The notes beneath the pieces are model-generated. The model was not told where the DNA came from, did not search any database, and worked only from the letters and a program-made list of their open reading frames with translations. Both the position numbers and the translations under genes were made by a program. Below, piece by piece: positions 29,599-39,634 of a stretch of 44,671 bases of DNA. Position 1 is the stretch's first letter, and every line of letters begins with the position of its first letter. Where the stretch lies: positions 1 to 44,671 of IMG/VR virus record IMGVR_UViG_3300017613_001403; one strand, written 5' to 3'. Source of the DNA: a virus.

Positions 29599-32500
29599 TT
29601 AAAAGACTCTCTATAATATTTTTAGCGTTGTTATTGATTGTTGGTGTTGCGATAGGTGGCCAGTTAAAACCATTTCCGTTTGCGTTTTTCGGAAAGTGGC
29701 AGCCCTCGGAAGATCCCTTGCTAATTGATGACAACGGGTTTCAGGACATTCAGAATCTACGCAAGGATGGTAAAAGACTAAAGGGTGTTTCCGGTCATTC
29801 TAAAATAAACACGACCTCCATTGATAACGGCGGGGATATCTACATATATCCAAAGAACGGATATCACTTCTCGAAAGATCAACCATCCGAAAGCCATGTA
29901 ATTATATATGCGACCAGAAGTGACGGGACACTCCCAAGGCTTTACCAAAACACCACGGCTATTCCATCGGCCGGTAATTTCTCGACTACCATACTTCATA
30001 CGGACGCAACAGGTGCGGGTATAGGTAGGTTCTCAAAAGCCCCCCAGGGAAACATGATCTATACGAACGGCCTTGAATCTATGATCTGGGGTGGGGATGA
30101 GTTTCTACCTGTTTCTTTTATCACATCAACAGCAGCGATTTCAAGCACAGCCACAAATCCGCATGATTACAGTGAGGCTATAAACAATTCTCTGACTACA
30201 GGCTCAAACATCGCTATTATCGGCGGGGGAAATGATGACCATTCCGTACTTTTGATGCACTTTGACGGTGCTGACGAAGCGATTGTCATGCCTGATTCGT
30301 CACTGGGCGGGGCTCATGGTAATGCCACCATAGTCAACGATGCCCAATACGACACGGCTCAAACCAAGTTCGGTACAAGCTCAATTTTATTCGCCGGTTC
30401 AAGCGATGCCATAACTTTTGCTGATAGCGGCGACTGGACACTCGGAACCGTTGATTTCACGATAGAGGCATGGGTTAGATTCGCCACGGTAGCAGACGGC
30501 ACATATCAGACAATCGCCACACAGCATGTAGATGATGACAATGAATGGGTTGTATATTGGTATAGAAGCGGGGCCACAAAAAAGCTCGTATTTTACTATC
30601 AGACCGGCGGCGGGGCTGTTGAGATCGACATGTCGGTTGACTGGGATCCGTCTGCGGACACATGGTATCATGTTGCGCTTATTCGTGGATGGGGCGGAGT
30701 AGCCGGACGGTGTGCATTTACGGTTGACGGTACGCTTCAGGGTAGCTATGCGGCTCATGCCGATGATATGGCGAATTTTGCAGACAGCCTTTCCATAGGC
30801 GTGAGATACAGCACAGCCATAGGAGATAAATATTTTAACGGCTGGATGGACGAACTAAGAATAGACAAAGCCCTTGCTGCATGGACATCCAACTTCACGC
30901 CGCCCACAAGGGCGTATAATTCGTCCGGTAAAACATGGCTTGTGGGATCATACAGGCCGCTTCAGGGAGTTAAATATTACGTTCAGGACGCTAACGGCGA
31001 AGCATCCACCATGACCGTCAAAGAATGGCAGGGAGCTACATGGGAAACCCTGACGGTTACGGACAACACCGACACCGGAGCATCTTTAGCTACTACCGGG
31101 ACGGTTACATGGACGAAAACCGGACTCGCCAAGGTTAAATATATAGAAGGTCTTTCTCTCTATTGGTATCAGTTTTCAATCGATGCCGGAAACGCATCTA
31201 TATACAGATGCACAGCAGACGCACCTTTTGGAGATATAAGAAACATATGGGACGGTTCGGTGGTGGTGGTAGCGTCCTTTAAAAAATGGAACGATTCCAC
31301 TTTTATCGACTACACGGACTATGTCAACACCGATGTTGTGACCGATGTTGCAGACATAGACACGCTGGACACCACTCAATACCTACTTTTAGGATTTACC
31401 GAGCCACAGCAGGGCTTTAATATATTTTTCGTACCCGGTGAAACAAACGCCATCGCCACGGTTATGTCGGCGTATTACTGGGATGGTGCTGCATGGGTAG
31501 CGGTAGCTGGACTGACTGACGGTACGGATGTTTCGGGTACGAGTCTTTATAAATCAGGCACTATTTCATTTCAGCCGGTAGCGACAGGAAACGAATTTCC
31601 AAAAGCCATTAGTGACGAAATACCTCTATATTATTACAAGCTCCAATTTACCGTACAGTTAGGTGCAAGTGTCGATATTTACTATGTGACCGGCATACCA
31701 AACCCGGAACCTGTAGGAAAATATAAGTTCTCCGCATTTTTCCAGAACCGATCATTTTTATTCAATGAGAACAACGGGCGTAAAAACAAGTGTATTTATT
31801 CGACATATAACGCACCGGACATATGGAATGGTGACGATTCAGGAACCCTGTACTTCGGAGATGACACAGCACTTACGGCGGCGGCGGTAATCTACAACGT
31901 ATTTCAAACCACCGGATATGAACAGCTTTTAGTTACCAAAGCGAATGAGACTTACAGGGTTGTTGGGGATGGTCCTGATAATTGGATTACAACCAAGATG
32001 TCCGGTAATGTCGGGTGTGTTGCTCCACTCTCGATGGTGGTAGCCGAGGTTGCGGATATATCACAGGACACAAAAAGGCACGTTGCGATATGGCAGACGA
32101 GCAACGGCGTTTTTATGTGTGACGGTTCCGCTATAATTCCGATCAGTCAAGACATTGCTAATTATTGGGATGCCAACAGTTCGGATTATATCCCGGCAAG
32201 TAGACAGGACGATTCGGTGGGATGGTATGACCCCGATTTACAGTCTTATAAACTTCTTGTCTCATCCGGCTCGGGTCAAGCCACTCACAATGTCGAGTTG
32301 GAATACTCGCTTAAATATCAGGAATGGACAAAAATATACAGGGAAAACGGAAGTGGAGCAAACCCGCTTCAGGCAGGGTTTCAGGTCAGGGACACTACCG
32401 GAAACACATATTCATACGGTGCGACAAACGAGGGTACAATTTATTATACGGAAAACTCTCTGACATGGGCAGGAACGGACATAGCTCAATATGTATGGAC

Positions 32501-32846
32501 AAAAGACCTAATGCTTGATGACCAAATTCCGTTAATGAAAGACACAGTAATTGATTATTTCAGATTGTTATTAGAGAAGAAAACAAACACATCGGGTGAG
32601 GATATATCGGTTGAACATTATTGCGACAGGACAATCACAACCGATGGCACAGACTATCAGGACGTACCTGCAGACATAGATCCCGATTCAAGCACCATAG
32701 CTACAGAGGACACGAATTTAGGGCCGTGTCTTATACATAGCTTTAAACTATCGGCTGATGTTAATTCTATGGTTGATGGAATGGAATTGATGGGTATGGG
32801 GCTTTATTATGACACACAGGACGATATAAGCGGTGTGAACGATTAA
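29595..32846 (+). CDS. Tail nozzle-like protein with LamG domain and signal peptide
   Basis: 1083 residues. Begins MIKRLSIIFLALLLIVGVAI with GGQ, a Sec-type signal or anchor, unlike classic tail genes. The N-terminal mature part (NGFQDIQNLRKDGKRLKGVSG) resembles gp10/tail-tubular-B proteins. Residues about 217-435 form a LamG/concanavalin-like lectin domain (FTIEAWVRF, DTWYHVALIRG, GWMDELRIDKALAAW). Further beta-sandwich and propeller-like segments follow. Probably a large tail protein with inserted glycan-binding domain, exposed on the virion. Confidence 0.75.
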   Translation: MIKRLSIIFLALLLIVGVAIGGQLKPFPFAFFGKWQPSEDPLLIDDNGFQDIQNLRKDGKRLKGVSGHSKINTTSIDNGGDIYIYPKNGYHFSKDQPSESHVIIYATRSDGTLPRLYQNTTAIPSAGNFSTTILHTDATGAGIGRFSKAPQGNMIYTNGLESMIWGGDEFLPVSFITSTAAISSTATNPHDYSEAINNSLTTGSNIAIIGGGNDDHSVLLMHFDGADEAIVMPDSSLGGAHGNATIVNDAQYDTAQTKFGTSSILFAGSSDAITFADSGDWTLGTVDFTIEAWVRFATVADGTYQTIATQHVDDDNEWVVYWYRSGATKKLVFYYQTGGGAVEIDMSVDWDPSADTWYHVALIRGWGGVAGRCAFTVDGTLQGSYAAHADDMANFADSLSIGVRYSTAIGDKYFNGWMDELRIDKALAAWTSNFTPPTRAYNSSGKTWLVGSYRPLQGVKYYVQDANGEASTMTVKEWQGATWETLTVTDNTDTGASLATTGTVTWTKTGLAKVKYIEGLSLYWYQFSIDAGNASIYRCTADAPFGDIRNIWDGSVVVVASFKKWNDSTFIDYTDYVNTDVVTDVADIDTLDTTQYLLLGFTEPQQGFNIFFVPGETNAIATVMSAYYWDGAAWVAVAGLTDGTDVSGTSLYKSGTISFQPVATGNEFPKAISDEIPLYYYKLQFTVQLGASVDIYYVTGIPNPEPVGKYKFSAFFQNRSFLFNENNGRKNKCIYSTYNAPDIWNGDDSGTLYFGDDTALTAAAVIYNVFQTTGYEQLLVTKANETYRVVGDGPDNWITTKMSGNVGCVAPLSMVVAEVADISQDTKRHVAIWQTSNGVFMCDGSAIIPISQDIANYWDANSSDYIPASRQDDSVGWYDPDLQSYKLLVSSGSGQATHNVELEYSLKYQEWTKIYRENGSGANPLQAGFQVRDTTGNTYSYGATNEGTIYYTENSLTWAGTDIAQYVWTKDLMLDDQIPLMKDTVIDYFRLLLEKKTNTSGEDISVEHYCDRTITTDGTDYQDVPADIDPDSSTIATEDTNLGPCLIHSFKLSADVNSMVDGMELMGMGLYYDTQDDISGVND

Positions 32847-32857
32847 GGGGGTATAGA

Positions 32858-33643
32858 ATGGCGTTAAATTTTTCCCAAATGCTAATGGAAGCCAAGCGCA
32901 AGGCACAGCTTGCCGGGCGACCTTTAACAAGGCAGGAGACTTCAGGCATAGCCGAGGGGTACGCCTCAAGCGCATCTGAAAGGCTTGCAAGGGCAAAGAC
33001 CGTGGCAAACCAAGAGAAAGGTCTAAGTCTTGAGGAAGAACGTATTAAGCAGCAGAACGAGCAATTTAAAGAATCTCTTGAACAGCGCAAGGTCGAACAG
33101 CTTGCACAGATGGATGCCGCCAGCCATGCCTCGGCAGAGGGAAAGCGACAATCACAGGCTACCGGTGCTGTCACTGGCGCTGCAATCGGTGGATATATGG
33201 CGGCAGGAACGGCTATGGGCGGGCCTGTTGGTGCAGGCCTTGGTCTTGTTGCTGGCTTTCTTGCTTCCAGTGGTTCATGGCTTTGCACCGAGGCAAAGAG
33301 GATGGTAGACCTTGATGAGGAAGATATTGCCGCCTTGCGTAGATTTAGGGCATATGTTCTTGAACATCATAAAATCCCGTTTTTATGGTATTTAGAAAGA
33401 GGATCAGAGATTGTAAAAGCAATCGATGTTGGAGAATTTGGAAACACAAACGAATTTTATAGGAACTTAAAGAAAAACATGATCCGGCCCATTGTTGTGA
33501 AGACGGATAGCGGTCATCTTGAAGAAGCATATGAATTGTATAGGGATACCGTTTTGGACGTACTTGAAAAATATACCCCTTGGTTGTCAAATGATCTTAA
33601 ATTTTTATTAGAAGTAGATGAAAAATCAAGGAGGGCCGCATAA
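32858..33643 (+). CDS. Ejection-type protein with glycine zipper, 261 aa
   Basis: Charged N-terminal helix (residues about 20-85), then a glycine-zipper membrane segment ATGAVTGAAIGGYMAAGTAM through VAGFLAS (about 102-137), then WLCTEAKRMVDLDEEDIAALRRF (about 141-163) and a helical end. This resembles phage DNA-ejection proteins that leave the head and form a channel in the host envelope. Start and stop overlap neighbours closely. Confidence 0.8.
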   Translation: MALNFSQMLMEAKRKAQLAGRPLTRQETSGIAEGYASSASERLARAKTVANQEKGLSLEEERIKQQNEQFKESLEQRKVEQLAQMDAASHASAEGKRQSQATGAVTGAAIGGYMAAGTAMGGPVGAGLGLVAGFLASSGSWLCTEAKRMVDLDEEDIAALRRFRAYVLEHHKIPFLWYLERGSEIVKAIDVGEFGNTNEFYRNLKKNMIRPIVVKTDSGHLEEAYELYRDTVLDVLEKYTPWLSNDLKFLLEVDEKSRRAA

Positions 33644-35082
33644 TGGGAAACCCGTATTATATCCCCCGGCAAAACACATTCACCAAGACCGCCTTTGGCC
33701 TGGCTGACCTTGGCACACGGCTTTATGGCATAAAGGAAAGATCAAGGCTTGAGCAGGGACGGCAGGGCATAGCAAAAGATCAGCTTAAGGAAACCGCAAA
33801 AAGAACCAATATTATGAGCGAAGACTTAGAGTTACAAAAAGGTGCTGCACAGCGAGAACAAGAAGCCCACGATGCAAAAATGGCGGTAGTGAGAACAAGG
33901 GCAGTAGCACTGTCTCCATATGACTCGATGAAAGTCACCAAGGCAAAAGCAGCACTTTCGGTTGTGGATCAACAATACGGCACAAAACTTATACAGGCGT
34001 GTCAATCCGCATCAAGGTTTTTCGAAGGGCTTGACGGAAAGGGATTCACTAATTATGACGCTTTGCAATATGCGAGGAAAAACTGGGCTGGTTCTGCCGA
34101 GCAAAAACAGTTTTTTTTAGACATAAACAAGGAGCGTATGCGCTTGATGGCATTAGGCAAAGAGGGCGAACCGGGCTTGATGAAGCTCGAAGAAGTTGCA
34201 AGAGACTTAGGGGCTGATGGTGTTCCCGATGTTCTGTTTGCCAAGAGTGTCGAATTTGAAGCGAATGAGAGGGCGGCGACAAGGGCAACCCAATTAGGCA
34301 AGGAAACCTGGGGCGACCTAAAGAAAGATGAGTATGGGAACATTGTTCAGCAAAGTTCAACCGGAAAATTCTCAAGGGTTTCAAGCCCTACAAAGGGTAT
34401 GGAAATTACAACTATTGACGGCACTACGATTAGAACGGGTGTCACATCGGGAGATATGCAGAAAGGGACTCAAAAAGACCTTGAAAAAACTATGATCGCA
34501 ACGACAGAAGGGCTTGCAAGGCTTGGAGAAATTGCAGGGCTATATAAGCCGGAATTTCAGGAAATACCCACGAAATTAGGATTAAAATGGACAGAAATTA
34601 AAAACAAAATGGGGGTAGATATTCCCGAAGAAGACCGAGGGAAATTAGAGGAATTTGGGGCATACAGGCAGGATGCGCTTGATAATATTAATCGTTCTAT
34701 AAAGGAAATGACGGGCGCACAGATGAGTCACCAGGAAGCAAAGAGATTGAGGAAGGGTGTGCCAGATCCGGGTGAGGGTATTTTTGACGGTGATTCTCCT
34801 GCTGTATTTCAGTCTAAAATAGTTCGCAAGTATAAACAGCTAAAAGCGGTTCAGATGAGAACGGCATATTATATGAAACAGGGTATTAAGTCTGAAGTGT
34901 TTAACGACATGGTGAAAAACGATATGCTTATGTCAATAGACAAGATGGAAAGTCTTATTGAAAAAAAAGGTCAGGCATATGAGGCAGAGCTAAAAAAGCA
35001 GAACCCAAGCATAACAACCGCCGATTTGTTTGCACAGGTTAAACAAAGACTTGCGGAAGAATTTGGGACGGGGTCACAATAA
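33643..35082 (+). CDS. Internal virion/ejection protein, 479 aa
   Basis: Highly helical and charged; residues about 20-70 are Lys/Glu/Gln-rich (RLEQGRQGIAKDQLKE, LQKGAAQREQEAHDAK). Later DIPEEDRGKLEEFGAYRQ and YKQLKAVQMRTAYYM. No membrane helix. Located between glycine-zipper protein and the 810-residue protein, the classical place for ejection proteins. The next gene abuts with 1-base overlap. Confidence 0.75.
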   Translation: MGNPYYIPRQNTFTKTAFGLADLGTRLYGIKERSRLEQGRQGIAKDQLKETAKRTNIMSEDLELQKGAAQREQEAHDAKMAVVRTRAVALSPYDSMKVTKAKAALSVVDQQYGTKLIQACQSASRFFEGLDGKGFTNYDALQYARKNWAGSAEQKQFFLDINKERMRLMALGKEGEPGLMKLEEVARDLGADGVPDVLFAKSVEFEANERAATRATQLGKETWGDLKKDEYGNIVQQSSTGKFSRVSSPTKGMEITTIDGTTIRTGVTSGDMQKGTQKDLEKTMIATTEGLARLGEIAGLYKPEFQEIPTKLGLKWTEIKNKMGVDIPEEDRGKLEEFGAYRQDALDNINRSIKEMTGAQMSHQEAKRLRKGVPDPGEGIFDGDSPAVFQSKIVRKYKQLKAVQMRTAYYMKQGIKSEVFNDMVKNDMLMSIDKMESLIEKKGQAYEAELKKQNPSITTADLFAQVKQRLAEEFGTGSQ

Positions 35083-37514
35083 TGGGCAAATATTCAGATA
35101 CACTTTTATTGCCTCCTAAAAAACAAGAGGAACAAAGGCAAAGGGTTAAATATTCAGATTCATTATTGCTTGGAGATTTGGGGCCACAGGATCAATTCAT
35201 TGGTGACAAGCCTCTTAGTAGTGTGATGACAAAACAATTTATGAAGGATCAAAAAGATCCTGCCGGGATGGGTACGATGCTTCAGGCGGGGATTGTTGAC
35301 GATCCGCAGACAAAAATTAAGATATATGCAAAGACACGCTTTCCCAATGACCCCAATGCTGAAAAGCGTTATGGGTTTCACAAGGGCGAGATTGTCTATA
35401 TGGGTGATGATGGTAATTTGTATAGAGAAACCCCCGATACCTGGCTCGCCAAAGCAAAGCGATTTACTGCCGAAACAGGAGCGCATTTACCGACACTTAT
35501 CCTATCTTCTATCGGTGCTGTTGGTGGACCTGGGACGGCGGCCTTGGGTGCTGCCGGTGGGGAAGGTATAAGAAAATCCATTGGGTCAACAGTCTATGGC
35601 GAACCCCAAACCGCTACCGGAAACATTAAGTCAATGGCAACAGAAGGGGCCTTGGCTTTTGGTGGTGAGAAGGTTGGAAGGCTTATTGGTCGTGGTGTTA
35701 ATCGAATTGGAGCAGCAAGAGGGGGTAAACTTTCGACCCACGCCGGAAGACACAGGGGTTTAATTAACCCTAAAGAAGTCGCAAGAATGGAGCGCCTTGG
35801 CAAAGATTTTGGGATTGACCTTTATGCTCCACAGACAACAGGAAGTAAACGCCTTGCTGATAAATTCAGTCTGCTTGGAGATTTAGAACCATCTTCAGGT
35901 ATTATCCAGAAAGCACGAACCAAACAGGTAGAACAGATAGACGATGCTGTTTATAAATTTCTAAAAGAAGTTTCACCAGGAAAAGAAACTGTAAGCGAAA
36001 CAGGGGGGAAATTAGTTAAAGCATCCAAAAAAGCATTAATGGAACCCGTAAGCGTCCGAAGGGCAAGGGCGGGCCCTATATATAAGAAAGCGTTTGAAAA
36101 AAGGTCAGTAGTTGATACTGACAGGCTCTTGGCCTCCCTAAAATTAACCAAAAACCGTATTAAAAACCTAGAAAATGTCAAACCCACTGCGGTCCTAGAC
36201 GATATGATAAAAGAACTAAAAGGCCGTGGCGTACCGACAATGAGGGTAACAAAAGAAACCGATCAAGCATATTTAAGTCGCATATCATCAGACTATAAAA
36301 GAATACTCAAAAAAGATGTACCCGTAGCCGGTGGCACAAAGGATATCAAAGAGATAAACAAATTAAAAAAGCATAAAAACGCAATAGAACAGGCGCTTGA
36401 AGGAAAGCCACCTGATGGTTTTAAGGTGCCGAAGAAACCGAGAGTCATCAATGTTTCAGATGCAACCCAAGAAATTGACGGTCTATTGGGAAAAACTGTC
36501 AAGGGTGATCCATCTTTTGCGGTTTTAACTAAAATCAAGAATATGATTCAGGAATCGAAAGGCGATTTGCTAAAATTACACAGGGTGAAAACAAGGGGGA
36601 TTGATGCTGTATTAAACAAGGCAAAATCAGATAGGGTTTTACGCCGTGAAATGAAGATAGTAAAAGACAAACTTGTTAAGGCTATGGACGAAATAAGCCC
36701 CGATTATGCTAAGGCGAGAAAAATATACGGGGATTTATCCGAGGAAATCACAAAACAAGGCAAAAAAACCATACTTGGTGATGTTGCTAAATTAGAGGGT
36801 GACAAGGTTGTAAGTGCAACCCGTAAACTTCTTGCATCTCCTGAAGTGAAAAGAGCGCCTGAAATAGTTAGAAAGGTTAGAAACGCCATAACAAAACAAG
36901 ACCCTGAAGTATGGGACAGGGCAATGGCGGTTCATCTTCAGGAATTATTTGAATCTACAAAAATGAGCGCAACGGGTGGAATTACAAATATCGGAGGGCA
37001 TTTCTACAAAAAGGCATGGGGTGATTTGGCACAAAGGAAAGTTTTAAAGCAAGCAATGTCGCCGAATCAGTTCAATAATCTCAAGCGATTCATGCAAGTA
37101 CTCGAAAGAACGGGCATGATTTTAGGCAAAGAGTCAGCTACAGCATCAAGACAAGTTATGCTTGAAGAAATGCAGGGTAAAACTTTAGGTCGGGTTGTCA
37201 GGGCGGCAACAAGACCCCTTTACACAAAAGAGAGGCTTTTAGGTGATAGGTTGCTAGAATCGGTCTTGTCTAAAAATGCTAAGAATTTAGCAGAAGCAAT
37301 GACATCGGAAAAAGCATCTCAACAATTACAGAGAATGCTGCAGTTGAGTAAAAGAGGCCAAAACGTGCTTGCGCAATTTACGACATTTCTAACACTCGTT
37401 AGTTCTGGTGAATTTAGGCGGGGTCGTCAAAGGTCCAAAACCCAAGACGTTCTCCCAGCCAGATTAAAAGGGCAAAAAAGCACCCAACAAGGCCGAATAA
37501 AAATGCCACAATAG
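35082..37514 (+). CDS. Large internal virion/ejection protein, 810 aa
   Basis: N-terminus has two near copies of KYSD(T/S)LLL (3-10 and 23-30). A glycine-alanine hydrophobic run (HLPTLILSSIGAVGGPGTAA, about 134-153) may insert into membrane. The rest is helical with many Lys and Glu, and a C-terminus of basic residues (GRQRSKTQDVLPARLKGQK). Fits the third ejection protein. Its last 101 bases overlap an antisense membrane frame. Confidence 0.8.
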   Translation: MGKYSDTLLLPPKKQEEQRQRVKYSDSLLLGDLGPQDQFIGDKPLSSVMTKQFMKDQKDPAGMGTMLQAGIVDDPQTKIKIYAKTRFPNDPNAEKRYGFHKGEIVYMGDDGNLYRETPDTWLAKAKRFTAETGAHLPTLILSSIGAVGGPGTAALGAAGGEGIRKSIGSTVYGEPQTATGNIKSMATEGALAFGGEKVGRLIGRGVNRIGAARGGKLSTHAGRHRGLINPKEVARMERLGKDFGIDLYAPQTTGSKRLADKFSLLGDLEPSSGIIQKARTKQVEQIDDAVYKFLKEVSPGKETVSETGGKLVKASKKALMEPVSVRRARAGPIYKKAFEKRSVVDTDRLLASLKLTKNRIKNLENVKPTAVLDDMIKELKGRGVPTMRVTKETDQAYLSRISSDYKRILKKDVPVAGGTKDIKEINKLKKHKNAIEQALEGKPPDGFKVPKKPRVINVSDATQEIDGLLGKTVKGDPSFAVLTKIKNMIQESKGDLLKLHRVKTRGIDAVLNKAKSDRVLRREMKIVKDKLVKAMDEISPDYAKARKIYGDLSEEITKQGKKTILGDVAKLEGDKVVSATRKLLASPEVKRAPEIVRKVRNAITKQDPEVWDRAMAVHLQELFESTKMSATGGITNIGGHFYKKAWGDLAQRKVLKQAMSPNQFNNLKRFMQVLERTGMILGKESATASRQVMLEEMQGKTLGRVVRAATRPLYTKERLLGDRLLESVLSKNAKNLAEAMTSEKASQQLQRMLQLSKRGQNVLAQFTTFLTLVSSGEFRRGRQRSKTQDVLPARLKGQKSTQQGRIKMPQ

Positions 37515-37635
37515 GGGGGATCGTAATTACCTCAAACCATGAGGATGATTGATAAAATATAACTTTAAAGAAACAAATTGCACCGGCCATAAAAGCAAAG
37601 AAAATAACGAATTTTTTATATTTCCAAGGAATCAT
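37414..37635 (-). CDS. Antisense two-helix membrane protein, 73 aa
   Basis: From ATG 37635 on the minus strand. FVIFFAFMAGAICFFKVIFY and IPPIVAFLFGLVGCFFALLI are two membrane helices, then WLGERLGFWTFDDPA. It occupies the 165-base gap before 37680, which otherwise holds no rightward gene, and overlaps the tail of the 810-residue gene. No strong promoter or ribosome site is visible, so this may be a chance frame; the composition, however, is protein-like. Confidence 0.4.
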   Translation of the reverse strand: MIPWKYKKFVIFFAFMAGAICFFKVIFYQSSSWFEVITIPPIVAFLFGLVGCFFALLIWLGERLGFWTFDDPA

Positions 37636-37679
37636 AAAGAACTTTAAGCATATTTTTAAGAAAAAATCAAGGGGTAAGC

Positions 37680-38030
37680 ATGAAAACACTAATAAGAATC
37701 CTGTTAATCACGTTTCTTTTAATTGGATCGGCACACGCATTTGAAGCCTCTATAAGCAGTGGGGAAAAAACCGCAGATGCCCAGATTGTAACCGGAAACG
37801 GGGCCTTATCTGCCTTTGAGGTTATCACTGATGGAACAAATGATGCCAAGATAATTATATACGACAACACGGCAGCATCAGGAAAAGTCTTGGCTGAAAT
37901 GACGGTAAACGGTGGCGCTCATTTTGGTGGCCGTGAGCCTAAGTTCCCACCTGAATTTTATAATGGGATATACGTTGATGTTTCCGGTACAGGTGCATCA
38001 TACATTATCGAAACGCTACAGAGGAACTAA
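37680..38030 (+). CDS. Secreted module B3 (paralog of B1 and B2)
   Basis: 116 residues. MKTLIRILLITFLLIGSAHA is a signal peptide (cleavage after AHA). The mature part matches B1/B2: TDGTNDAKIIIYDNTAASG, FYNGIYVDVSGTGASYIIE. AAGGGGT precedes the start. So the same fold appears with a signal peptide here and without one at 21283 and 21897. Confidence 0.75.
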   Translation: MKTLIRILLITFLLIGSAHAFEASISSGEKTADAQIVTGNGALSAFEVITDGTNDAKIIIYDNTAASGKVLAEMTVNGGAHFGGREPKFPPEFYNGIYVDVSGTGASYIIETLQRN

Positions 38031-38031
38031 A

Positions 38032-39096
38032 ATGAAAAAGCAGGTCATTATATTTTTCACGTTATTACTTTCTATTGTTTGCCTTGGTTTTTATAGCGGT
38101 GCTGATCTTTATACCGATGACATAAATACCCCTGCCAAACTCGAAAGCGTAGCCAACCTTGGAGCATATGCGAGTGACATATTAGCAGCGACATCCGAAG
38201 CCAATTTTAAAAGCATTACGAACCTTGAAGCTGGTACTGACTTTTATTCTGTCGCTGCGGCAGATGCGGCATTTGAAGTACAACTAGTCAACGAGGCTGG
38301 ACTCTATGCTGTTTTATCAGATGTTAGTAATTTTACCCAACCAGGAACAAACGAAACCATCACAGGTTATTGGACACATCTTATTTTCAGGGGAACACTC
38401 GCAGCCGGAGCGTTAGGTTCTATTGCAAACGGTGATATTTTCTGGACCGACCCCGATAATTACGACCCTGCTTCAACGAGTGGTTCCGGCGAGGGTGATG
38501 ATTACTTAGCTCTTAAAACAGATTCAGGATATTCTGCACTTCTTAAAAAGGATGGCACTTGGTTACATGGGCCTTTCCAGCTACCATATTCTGATTCCGG
38601 GGATGCAACTCTAACCGAAGGCTATATCCAACAGAAATCGGATGAAGACGGGATAGTTTACGCCTTTGCCAGTGATGGAGAAATACCCGGCGAGGTTTTT
38701 CAGTCTCTTATACAGCACGTTTCAATGGCGTTTGATCCTACTGGAGCATACGACCAAGAAAGCACTTATCGTTCATTACCCCTATTTTATGTTGGAGATG
38801 ACTTTCCTCATGGTATCACGATTACTGAATGGAAAGCATTTTACGTCAAGGGCGATCCAACTACCGAGCTTGATGCTGATATAATTTGCGACACTACACC
38901 GGATTTCAACACGGGGGCAGGGGCAACCGTTATGGATGCGATCAACACCACAAACGGAACCTCAACTGCAGATGCGGGTTTTGATTCTGGTTCTTGCGCT
39001 AATGGGAGTTACGTTTATATTCACTTTGGGGCTGATCCGGTAGATGACAATGTGCTGGTAGCATTTGACCTTTGGTTCTACGCAGAGGAAGACTAA
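38032..39096 (+). CDS. Secreted protein, 354 aa, tail-fibre-like
   Basis: Starts ATG 38032 (GAGG upstream). MKKQVIIFFTLLLSIVCLGF is a signal peptide or anchor. Then short repeats as in fibre proteins (TPAKLESVANLGAYASDIL, FKSITNLEAGTDFYSV), and a C-terminal sandwich (YGS... HFGADPVDDNVLVAFDLWF). Resembles trimeric fibre proteins except for the signal peptide. It ends two bases before the next gene. Confidence 0.7.
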   Translation: MKKQVIIFFTLLLSIVCLGFYSGADLYTDDINTPAKLESVANLGAYASDILAATSEANFKSITNLEAGTDFYSVAAADAAFEVQLVNEAGLYAVLSDVSNFTQPGTNETITGYWTHLIFRGTLAAGALGSIANGDIFWTDPDNYDPASTSGSGEGDDYLALKTDSGYSALLKKDGTWLHGPFQLPYSDSGDATLTEGYIQQKSDEDGIVYAFASDGEIPGEVFQSLIQHVSMAFDPTGAYDQESTYRSLPLFYVGDDFPHGITITEWKAFYVKGDPTTELDADIICDTTPDFNTGAGATVMDAINTTNGTSTADAGFDSGSCANGSYVYIHFGADPVDDNVLVAFDLWFYAEED

Positions 39097-39097
39097 T

Positions 39098-39634
39098 ATG
39101 AAAAAATGGCTTGTCTTAATTTTGTGCTTAGTCGCTTTCCCTGTTTATGCAGGGCAGTTGCGGGTGTTGAGTCCTTTTATATCTTCTGGCGGAGTTACTT
39201 GTACCGATACCGCTGTTCAATGTGATACAGATGCACATGGATACAACATTGGCTTAACCTTCAATCAGTTAATAAAAGCCCAGGGCGCTGAAATTACAAT
39301 CTGTCAAGTCGATGTCTGGATGAACGAGGATGGAACCGCCGGGGATGCTCATGTTGAGATTTGGAACACTGATACTAATGTGCAATATGGAGACGATTCA
39401 GACTCACAAACCATAGATGCCGGATCAGCCACAGAATATAATTTTACATGGTCTGGAACAAAACCCGTAGTCCCAAATGCCGATTTTAGACTGTATGTCA
39501 TAGAGGAAGACGGAAACCTTGAAGTAAGGGACTCACAGAATGTTAATTGTTATGAGGATACCAATTACGATGCCTGGAATGTTGGTGCTGACGTTGGAAC
39601 TGATCTTAAATTTAACATTCACACGGATCAATAA
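39098..39634 (+). CDS. Secreted beta-sandwich protein, 178 aa
   Basis: MKKWLVLILCLVAFPVYAGQ gives a clear signal peptide (cleavage after YAG or YA). The mature protein has TCTDTAVQCDTDAHGYNIGL, then ITICQVDVWMNEDG, HVEIWNTDTN, and RLYVIEEDGNLE: a beta-sandwich with four cysteines, possibly disulfide-bonded, consistent with export to an oxidising compartment. The next gene starts right after the stop. Confidence 0.7.
   Translation: MKKWLVLILCLVAFPVYAGQLRVLSPFISSGGVTCTDTAVQCDTDAHGYNIGLTFNQLIKAQGAEITICQVDVWMNEDGTAGDAHVEIWNTDTNVQYGDDSDSQTIDAGSATEYNFTWSGTKPVVPNADFRLYVIEEDGNLEVRDSQNVNCYEDTNYDAWNVGADVGTDLKFNIHTDQ

Noticed and set aside
32767-33288. 173-residue minus frame opposite the glycine-zipper protein
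   Set aside because: Proline/alanine-rich mirror of the Gly/Ala sense codons; no site or homology.
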